From the NCBI GenBank assembly GCA_900299155.1, contig OMIS01000018.1, forward strand, positions 1-10,837: a stretch of DNA of 10,837 bases, read 5' to 3'. This DNA is from a bacterium (GTDB taxonomy: Bacteria > Patescibacteriota > Microgenomatia > UBA1400 > PJMF01). The translations under genes and the position numbers were made by a program. Shown one piece after another: positions 5,605 through 10,837 of this stretch. The notes beneath the pieces are model-generated. The model was not told the DNA's origin. It did not search any database and was given only the letters and a program-made list of their open reading frames with translations. Positions within the stretch are counted from its first letter, which is position 1; every line of letters starts with the position of its first letter.

Positions 5605-7743
5605 CTACGGAGTAGTTGTGGCACTTGCGATACCATATTGGCGAAGTACTTGGCTCACCCCTTGTGTCAGTGTGGCTTGTACTTCTTCTATTGATTTACC
5701 TTGGTTCAGTGCCGTAACTGCATCTTCATAGTACTTAATAATTTGGTCATTTGCACCATCGTCATGTGTATAAGAACTCATCTGCCAACCTTGTGCATAT
5801 GGGGCATCCTGCATAATAGCACTGGCCACTGGATCACTTGCTAAATCATTGGCGAGATCTTTGCGAGAATACAGTTCCCCAAAAGCGCGTGTTTTAGCCT
5901 GGTCAGTAAATAGTTTTTGTTGAATCTCTTTGCTACTAAGATACTTTAAAAACTTCCATGCTTCATCTTTTTTAGTAGTCTTAGCATTCACACCTTCTGC
6001 CCAGTATGTTGCCCAACTAATTCGTTTATCTGAAAGCTGTGGCACTGGGGCAGTGGCAAACTTAAGCTCAGGATTCATTGCTTTAATTTCATGAGCTCTC
6101 CAAGAGGGAGCAAACATCATTGCCACTTCACCACGAGCAAATGCGATTGTAGAACTTGGCAACGTGTCACTCCACACTTCATCTGTCTTTACAAAATTTG
6201 TGTAGAACAAGAGTGCATCGTGCACTTCTTTGGAACTTGGTTTGGACAGATCACCACCATTCTGCAAGATCAAAAGTGCCAATATATCAGAGAAATGTTC
6301 AACATTTGTGGCATTTCCCATAGCAATACCGCCACGAGTAAGGGTATTACCAGATTCAAGTTTCAGTTGAGATGCCACAGTGCGGAGATCAGACCACGTC
6401 TTAGGTGGTTCTACGACTGCCGTATCAAATAGGTCCTTGTTATAGAACAAAACCAAACCATCATACATAAGTGGGATTCCCACAATTTGGCCGTTGGACT
6501 GTAGCTGGGAGACAGCCGCAGGATAGAAAGTGGTTTGATATTCATTGGGACTCATCACAGAAACTGGAAGTGCTGAAAGCTGCTGACGCAACATCGGCAC
6601 CCAAGAAGCGTGGTATCTAAATAAATCAGGACCGTTATCTGAGTTCAGCGCATTCTGCAACCGCACTCTGTAATCTTGGTGTGACTGTTTACTATATTTA
6701 ATAGTGACGTTTGGGTTTTTGGATTCGTAGTCTTTAATGACAGTCGCCATTGTCTCAGTAGGTTCCCATAATCCCCAATATTCTAACGTGACTTTAGGAC
6801 CAGCGGCAGTGGTTGAACCATTGGTGCCTCCTGTGGCAGTTTGGCTACTGGATTTGCCATTTGAAGTACTTTGAACACTCGTGGTAGTAGTTCCACCCAA
6901 TCCCAAAAACTTGAATGCAACAAATCCGAGAATAAAGAGGAGCAAAATTCCTCCACCAATATATGGTAAGAAACTCATCCATGACTTCTTAGGCTGCACA
7001 AATTGAGGGTCACCCGGCTTTTGAGGAGCTTGTGGTGTAGCGGTCATAGTTGGTGCAGATTTAGTTGGAGCGGGAGCAGATTGTGGTGTAGTTGGGGCAG
7101 CTCCATCAGCGGGGAGCTTATTACTTGCCATAGAAGAAAGCGCTGTTAAAGTTTTTGGTGGAGTTTGGATTCTGACTGGCTGCTGTGGAATTGGTGATTG
7201 TGGTGCGCCAGGTATAGTTGGAGCTACAGGTACAGGAGTTGCACCAGCACGAACGGCAGCTTGAGGCTGAACAGGCGCTGCAGGTTGTGCGGGGAGTGAT
7301 TGTTTTGGAGCGGCGGGAGTAGAACTTGGTACCGTGTTAGTAGTTGTACTAGCAGGAGCACTCATGGGTGCAGTAGGAGCCACCGGAGCTGGCTTACTTG
7401 GCATAGTTGGTACTGTGACTGGTTTCACTTGAGCAGCTGGTTGAGCTGAGGTAGTTGGGACACTAGAAGTAGGTGCTGGAGTAGAAGCTTGAGGTGCAGC
7501 AACTTTTGGAGCTGGTGGCTGTGAAGCTTGAGGCGCCACAGGAATACTTGGAGTTGGTGCTTTTTGTGCTGCTGCAGGTTTTGCAGGAGAAACTGGAGGA
7601 GTACTAATACTCTGGATAGTTGGTTTTGGCAAAGTGGCTGGTGCTGGGGCACTAGAAGTTGGAGTTGGGGGGTTAACAGATTTTACTGTTGGATCAGCAC
7701 TTTTTGTTGGAGGAGAGGCGGGTTTGGGTAATGGAGCGGGCAT
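5605..7743 (-). CDS. Membrane-anchored extracellular substrate-binding protein (ABC sugar type) with a long Pro/Ala-rich N-terminal tail
   Basis: This 712-residue protein has three parts. Residues 1-253 are almost entirely Pro, Ala, Thr, Ser, Val and Gln, and must be disordered. Residues 256-280 are one transmembrane helix, preceded by PKK, so the tail should be cytoplasmic. A Thr/Ser/Gly linker (284-314) leads to a binding domain of the MalE-like family 1 type: it starts at VTLEYWGLWEP and includes SNGQIVGIPLMYDG (415-428), ARGEVAMMF (536-544) and EAWKFLKYL (594-602). It probably binds a sugar or other solute outside the membrane. The helix serves as an uncleaved anchor in place of a lipoprotein signal. 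No permease or ABC ATPase gene is nearby, so transport is inferred. No Shine-Dalgarno sequence precedes the ATG. It is the first gene of the minus-strand block. Confidence 0.85.
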   Translation of the reverse strand: MPAPLPKPASPPTKSADPTVKSVNPPTPTSSAPAPATLPKPTIQSISTPPVSPAKPAAAQKAPTPSIPVAPQASQPPAPKVAAPQASTPAPTSSVPTTSAQPAAQVKPVTVPTMPSKPAPVAPTAPMSAPASTTTNTVPSSTPAAPKQSLPAQPAAPVQPQAAVRAGATPVPVAPTIPGAPQSPIPQQPVRIQTPPKTLTALSSMASNKLPADGAAPTTPQSAPAPTKSAPTMTATPQAPQKPGDPQFVQPKKSWMSFLPYIGGGILLLFILGFVAFKFLGLGGTTTTSVQSTSNGKSSSQTATGGTNGSTTAAGPKVTLEYWGLWEPTETMATVIKDYESKNPNVTIKYSKQSHQDYRVRLQNALNSDNGPDLFRYHASWVPMLRQQLSALPVSVMSPNEYQTTFYPAAVSQLQSNGQIVGIPLMYDGLVLFYNKDLFDTAVVEPPKTWSDLRTVASQLKLESGNTLTRGGIAMGNATNVEHFSDILALLILQNGGDLSKPSSKEVHDALLFYTNFVKTDEVWSDTLPSSTIAFARGEVAMMFAPSWRAHEIKAMNPELKFATAPVPQLSDKRISWATYWAEGVNAKTTKKDEAWKFLKYLSSKEIQQKLFTDQAKTRAFGELYSRKDLANDLASDPVASAIMQDAPYAQGWQMSSYTHDDGANDQIIKYYEDAVTALNQGKSIEEVQATLTQGVSQVLRQYGIASATTTP
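6990..7740 (-). repeat. Low-complexity Pro/Ala/Thr-coding tract
   Basis: About 750 bp of the binding-protein gene encode imperfect runs of short units such as PAP, PTxP, APxA and PQA. At the DNA level the plus strand shows many degenerate copies of gttgg, ggagc and gtagttgg. No exact long period is visible, so this is drifted low-complexity sequence, not a clean tandem array. Such tracts tend to change length between strains. Confidence 0.7.
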
Positions 7744-7806
7744 AAATTATTTTTAGTACTTACATTACTGCTAGATGTATCGCAGCTAATCTGACACAAT
7801 ATACAC

Positions 7807-7821
7807 ATAGCTTGAAGCTAT
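7807..7821. promoter_or_regulatory. Near-perfect 15-bp palindrome in the divergent promoter region
   Basis: ATAGCTT (7807-7813) and AAGCTAT (7815-7821) are perfect 7-bp arms around one central base. The site lies in the 107 bp between two divergent genes (7744-7850) and touches the -10-like TATATA/TATACA (7819-7826) of the plus-strand gene. It fits an operator for a dimeric regulator. A helix-shaped RNA role is less likely, because the loop would be one base. No regulator gene is in the window. CTGACA (7791-7796) is a -35-like match, but its spacing to the -10 is too long. Confidence 0.4.
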
Positions 7822-7850
7822 ATATACATGATAGCATAGCAAGCCATACT

Positions 7851-9656
7851 ATGTCTGACTCTAAACAGTATTTTACTACTCCCTACAGCCAAACTGCAAA
7901 GGTAACTACGCTTTCGTTTGCGGCAGCGGGTTTTAGCTGTCTTATCGCAGGTATTCTACTGCTTCTTTACGTAAATGCCAAATCCCATTTACCATTGCAT
8001 ACTACTATTAATGGTATAGACGTGGGAAACCGTACCGTGGCTGATGCCAAAAACAAACTGGAAAAGCAACTGCTTGCTCCCCCACTTCATCAAGTAACTC
8101 TCAGTGTAGACGCTATTTCAGTTGCTTCCAATTCAAGTGAATTAGAAGCACGGTATGATGTAGATAAAGCTATCTTGCCACTGGTGGGCACACCTCAAAA
8201 CGCACACATTAGGACTAAAGTATTTGCGGTGCTACAACGCTATTTCACTACACACGAGGCTACATTAGACATAACATACAACCCAGAGAAACTGAATGAA
8301 TTACTTGCACTTTTACAAACTAAAGTAGAGATACCAGCTCAGCCACCTCGGGCTACACTTCGAGTGAGTGGCAATAGTAATTCATTAGAAATTTTTGCAG
8401 GTATTCAAGGCAGAACTGTCGCTGTAGAAGCCGCTACACAACTAATTGCAGAACAAAAAAAATCATCTGATTTTACAGTTGCTGTACCTGTGGCAAGTAC
8501 TGGAGCTGTTTTAGATGAAGCAGGTGCACAAACTGCCCTTTCACAACTCCAACCACTGGTGGGGACTACTATTACCTTTTCTCGAGAAGGAATCCCGTTT
8601 GTTTTGAAAGATACAGATACCGTTGGTTTCATTGACCTTGTGAATGGTGGCGTTCAATCAACTGCTGTAGCAGCTACAGTCAGCCGCTGGGAAAAAGCTA
8701 TCAATCGCCCGCCACAAGAGCCTCAGCTGGAGTACAACAAAGAAACGCTGGCAGTGACCAAATTTGTACCACCACGAAATGGGCTAACGCTTGATGTTGA
8801 CAAAACTACCAAACTTGTTTCAGACGCAATACGAGAGCTACAAACTCCAAGTGAACCAAAAGTAAAACAGGTAGATAAAAAGCTTCCGCTTGCTGAACTT
8901 CCTCCAAAAAAATCACTAGCAGACTTTAATACTTTAGGGATCAAAGAACGCATTGGGTTTGGAGAAAGTTACTACGCCCACTCTATCCCAAATCGTATTC
9001 ACAATGTGGCACTTGCCGCGAGCAGAATTTCACTCCATATAGTTAAGCCTGGAGAAGAGTTTTCATTTAATAAAACTCTTGGTGAAGTTTCAGGAGAAAC
9101 AGGATTCAAGTCAGCATATGTCATTCAAGGAAACCGCACCGTGCTTGGGGACGGTGGTGGCGTGTGTCAAGTAAGTTCTACTCTCTTTAGAGCAGTTTTG
9201 AATGCTGGATTAGATGTTACGCGCAGACTTCCTCACAGTTATCGTGTTAGTTACTATGAACTGAATAGCAAACCTGGGATCGATGCCACCGTTTATTCTG
9301 GTGAAACAGATTTTAGATTTAAAAATGATACTGATCACGCAATCTTAATTTATGGAGAAGCCGATAGCAGGAATTTGTATATGTTCTATGAACTGTACGG
9401 AACTTCAGATGGTCGAACCGCAGAGATTGTAGATCATAAAACCTGGAATTTCCGTCCTGCACCACCACCCGTCTATATTCCTGATCCTTCAGTTCCTCCT
9501 GGCAAAACAGTACAGGTAGATTGGGCAGCAGCAGGTGTTAGTGCGAGTTTTAAGAACATCGTCAAAGATAAGACAGGCAGAATCATTCGTGAGGACACCT
9601 ATGTCTCCAACTACAGACCATGGTCCGCAAAATACCTACAAGGGGTAGCACAATAA
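7851..9656 (+). CDS. VanW family protein with peptidoglycan-binding-like repeats
   Basis: This 601-residue protein is an envelope protein. A transmembrane signal-anchor is at about residues 20-42, after a short cytoplasmic N-terminus. Two YoaR/PG_binding_4-like modules follow, starting near residue 48 (LPLHTTINGIDVG) and near 237 (VGTTITFSREG). The VanW domain (about 362-527) carries KPGEEFSFNKTLG (399-411) and the hallmark GGGVCQVSSTLF (435-446) with its conserved Cys439. A proline-rich stretch and a small beta domain close the protein. VanW proteins are named from vancomycin-resistance clusters, but the biochemical role is unproven; here a wall-associated role is likely, not resistance. A TTG at 7812 is also in frame, but it lies in the centre of the promoter palindrome, so I take the ATG at 7851. 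There is no Shine-Dalgarno sequence. Confidence 0.9.
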   Translation: MSDSKQYFTTPYSQTAKVTTLSFAAAGFSCLIAGILLLLYVNAKSHLPLHTTINGIDVGNRTVADAKNKLEKQLLAPPLHQVTLSVDAISVASNSSELEARYDVDKAILPLVGTPQNAHIRTKVFAVLQRYFTTHEATLDITYNPEKLNELLALLQTKVEIPAQPPRATLRVSGNSNSLEIFAGIQGRTVAVEAATQLIAEQKKSSDFTVAVPVASTGAVLDEAGAQTALSQLQPLVGTTITFSREGIPFVLKDTDTVGFIDLVNGGVQSTAVAATVSRWEKAINRPPQEPQLEYNKETLAVTKFVPPRNGLTLDVDKTTKLVSDAIRELQTPSEPKVKQVDKKLPLAELPPKKSLADFNTLGIKERIGFGESYYAHSIPNRIHNVALAASRISLHIVKPGEEFSFNKTLGEVSGETGFKSAYVIQGNRTVLGDGGGVCQVSSTLFRAVLNAGLDVTRRLPHSYRVSYYELNSKPGIDATVYSGETDFRFKNDTDHAILIYGEADSRNLYMFYELYGTSDGRTAEIVDHKTWNFRPAPPPVYIPDPSVPPGKTVQVDWAAAGVSASFKNIVKDKTGRIIREDTYVSNYRPWSAKYLQGVAQ

Positions 9657-9669
9657 GCTCTCTGCTGGG

Positions 9670-9683
9670 TATACTGTGCTACT
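9670..9683 (+). promoter_or_regulatory. -10 box giving a probable leaderless transcript for the surface protein gene
   Basis: TATACT (9670-9675) ends 8 nt before the GTG at 9684, nearly the same arrangement and the same GGTATACT octamer as at 235-242. A transcript from this box would begin within 1-2 nt of the start codon. No Shine-Dalgarno sequence lies in the 27-bp gap after the VanW stop. The -35 region (AGCACA, 9647-9652) is weak, at 3 of 6 matches. Confidence 0.4.
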
Positions 9684-10715
9684 GTGCAAACTGAAATAAC
9701 TATTCTCTGTAAGAACAAAGGCGTCTGTGAACAAGTGGGAAAAAGTGAGCCTTTTTTTACCGCAGAAAACATCTTACCTGGCCAAAATATTTCCCGCCCA
9801 CTTACGATTCATAACCAGAGAAAAAATGATCTTTGTAGTATTGCAGTAACTGGCCACCAAACCGCTCACACTCAAACAGATTTAGCATCTCAACTAGAAT
9901 TGCAAATTTTGAGGGATACTACAGTGCTGAGTGCATACCCGCTAACTCAAGTATTGAGCACAACTACACCACTGTACGTTGATACCATCACCGCCAATAC
10001 TCTTCAAAAGTATCTTTGGCAAATTGTTTTTAAGAAAACTGCCTCAAATGAATACCAAGGGGCCAGTATAACATTTGACCTCAATCTCACCTTCACTTGT
10101 GATGATGGTACAGCACTACCAACTCCTTCACCGACAACTACATCAACACCACTACCCACAACAGTCCCAACATGTACTAGCATACCACCGACACAACTTT
10201 CCCAGCTTAAAGTAACAGAAAAGAATGATTACCAGGCTAAACTTTCATGGACTAAAGTGCCAAAAGCTACTCGTTACATTCTCAATTTTCGCACTTTAGA
10301 CAACAAAAGTGTCTTTGAAAATATAGATTTGGGCACAAATACCACTTACACAGTCAGTGCATTGCAGTCACAGCAATCATATGCATTTACAATCACTCCA
10401 GCGACAGATTGTGCTGTAGGGGAACCATCACTACCACAATACATATATAGAGCTAAAACAGGACAACCTGCAGATCCAAACACACAAACTACGATACCTT
10501 CTGCTACAAAAACTTCAGCGGCAAATTCTCAAAATAAATCGGGACAAGTTCTTGGTACAAGTATAACTACCACAGAAACGCCTCAAAGTACTATCATTTA
10601 CTCATCTACTACTTCATGGATAAGTCTTACTATACTTTTTATTGTTATATTCATTCTTTTTATTATATTTATGCGTAGAAAACGCAAAAAAACTCAAAAC
10701 GATGATCCTCAATGA
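9684..10715 (+). CDS. Putative surface protein: TasA/camelysin-like domain, fibronectin-III domain and C-terminal membrane anchor
   Basis: The 343 residues read as a surface protein. Residues 20-140 resemble the TasA/CalY (camelysin) beta-sandwich: FFTAENILPGQNISRPLTIH (24-43), then YLWQIVF (110-116) and NEYQGASITFDLNLTF (122-137). A Thr/Pro linker (144-163) leads to a fibronectin-III-like domain (about 170-258), flanked by Cys164 and Cys243, which could form a disulfide. A second linker contains GQVLGTS (287-293). One transmembrane helix (312-330) and RRKRKK follow, an orientation that puts the domains outside. No signal peptide is present at the GTG start, and a stop (the VanW TAA) lies 27 bp upstream in the same frame. 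The true N-terminus may therefore be different. It is probably expressed with the VanW gene. Domain calls come from motif resemblance only. Confidence 0.6.
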   Translation: MQTEITILCKNKGVCEQVGKSEPFFTAENILPGQNISRPLTIHNQRKNDLCSIAVTGHQTAHTQTDLASQLELQILRDTTVLSAYPLTQVLSTTTPLYVDTITANTLQKYLWQIVFKKTASNEYQGASITFDLNLTFTCDDGTALPTPSPTTTSTPLPTTVPTCTSIPPTQLSQLKVTEKNDYQAKLSWTKVPKATRYILNFRTLDNKSVFENIDLGTNTTYTVSALQSQQSYAFTITPATDCAVGEPSLPQYIYRAKTGQPADPNTQTTIPSATKTSAANSQNKSGQVLGTSITTTETPQSTIIYSSTTSWISLTILFIVIFILFIIFMRRKRKKTQNDDPQ

Positions 10716-10762
10716 TCCAATTTATTAATAGATGGATCTAGTTGACCAGATCAAGCCTTTTT
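10714..10762 (+). terminator. Weak terminator-like hairpins after the surface protein gene
   Basis: GATCCA (10714-10719) pairs with TGGATC (10733-10738) across a 13-nt loop. Alternatively, GATCT (10735-10739) pairs with AGATC (10748-10752) across 8 nt, followed five bases later by TTTTT (10758-10762). The stems are short and compete with each other, so this is a tentative terminator. Confidence 0.3.
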
Positions 10763-10795
10763 CAGTATTGTTAGATGTGTTTCGTAAACAATGAC

Positions 10796-10801
10796 TATAA
10801 T
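10796..10801 (+). promoter_or_regulatory. -10-like TATAAT for a gene beyond the window edge
   Basis: A perfect TATAAT lies in the AT-rich tail of the window, with only poor -35 matches (TTAGAT at 19 bp). No coding start follows before the end. It may serve a gene to the right; AT-richness makes chance matches common. The rest of 10763-10837 shows no gene. Confidence 0.2.
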
Positions 10802-10837
10802 TAATTCATTCTGTATATTAAAAATATCAATCATAGA

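Noticed and set aside
7425..7731. Leu/Gln-rich and Trp/Cys-rich open frames in the Pro/Ala tract
   Set aside because: These are alternate-frame readings of the low-complexity Pro/Ala codons of the binding-protein gene; their odd composition follows directly from that repeat.
7812..7850. TTG start 13 codons upstream of the VanW ATG
   Set aside because: It sits at the centre of the promoter palindrome and lacks a ribosome-binding site; the ATG gives a normal short cytoplasmic N-terminus before the anchor.
7851..9656. VanW gene as evidence of a vancomycin-resistance cluster
   Set aside because: No vanA, vanH, vanX or two-component genes are present; VanW-domain proteins are widespread in bacteria without resistance.
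1..10837. CRISPR array, tRNA, rRNA, insertion sequence or defence island
   Set aside because: No regularly spaced repeats, cloverleaf-like sequences, transposase motifs or nuclease/defence motifs were seen on either strand.

Overview
The window looks like chromosomal DNA from a Candidate Phyla Radiation (Patescibacteria) bacterium, most likely of the Microgenomates type. This is inferred from protein character and gene content, not from a marker tree. The supporting features are: a VirD4/HerA-like ATPase of the kind common in these genomes; a winged-helix plus nucleotidyltransferase protein; a substrate-binding protein anchored by an internal membrane helix behind a long Pro/Ala tail; a VanW protein; and a surface protein with a QVLG motif before its C-terminal anchor. 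The DNA is moderately AT-rich. Open frames read with the standard bacterial code, and TAA, TAG and TGA all serve as stops, so TGA is not recoded as glycine.

Layout. Positions 1-251 are AT-rich and non-coding, with one perfect DnaA-box-like 9-mer, a second with one mismatch, and a small hairpin. Positions 252-2408 (+) encode the DNA-translocase-like ATPase. It converges on a four-gene minus-strand block, read right to left: a substrate-binding protein (7743-5605), a nucleotidyltransferase (5577-4573), an RfaE/TagD-type nucleotidyltransferase (4421-3975) and RadA (3988-2576). The last two overlap by 14 bp. A 107-bp divergent promoter region with a 15-bp near-palindrome separates this block from a plus-strand pair: a VanW-family protein (7851-9656) and a TasA/camelysin-like plus fibronectin-III surface protein (9684-10715).

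Function. Two genes handle DNA (RadA in recombination, the ATPase probably in DNA translocation). Two are nucleotidyltransferase-fold proteins of unknown substrate. Three are cell-envelope proteins grouped around the divergent promoter. No ABC permease or ATPase partner for the binding protein lies in the window.

Expression signals. Most starts lack a clear Shine-Dalgarno sequence. At two plus-strand starts a TATACT -10 box ends only 8-9 nt before the start codon, which suggests leaderless mRNAs. RadA, which is internal to its operon, has an AGAGGA ribosome-binding site.

I see no CRISPR array, rRNA, tRNA, insertion sequence or recognised defence system. The least explained parts are the surface protein, which has an outside-type domain and a C-terminal anchor but no signal peptide, and the very long cytoplasmic tail of the binding protein.
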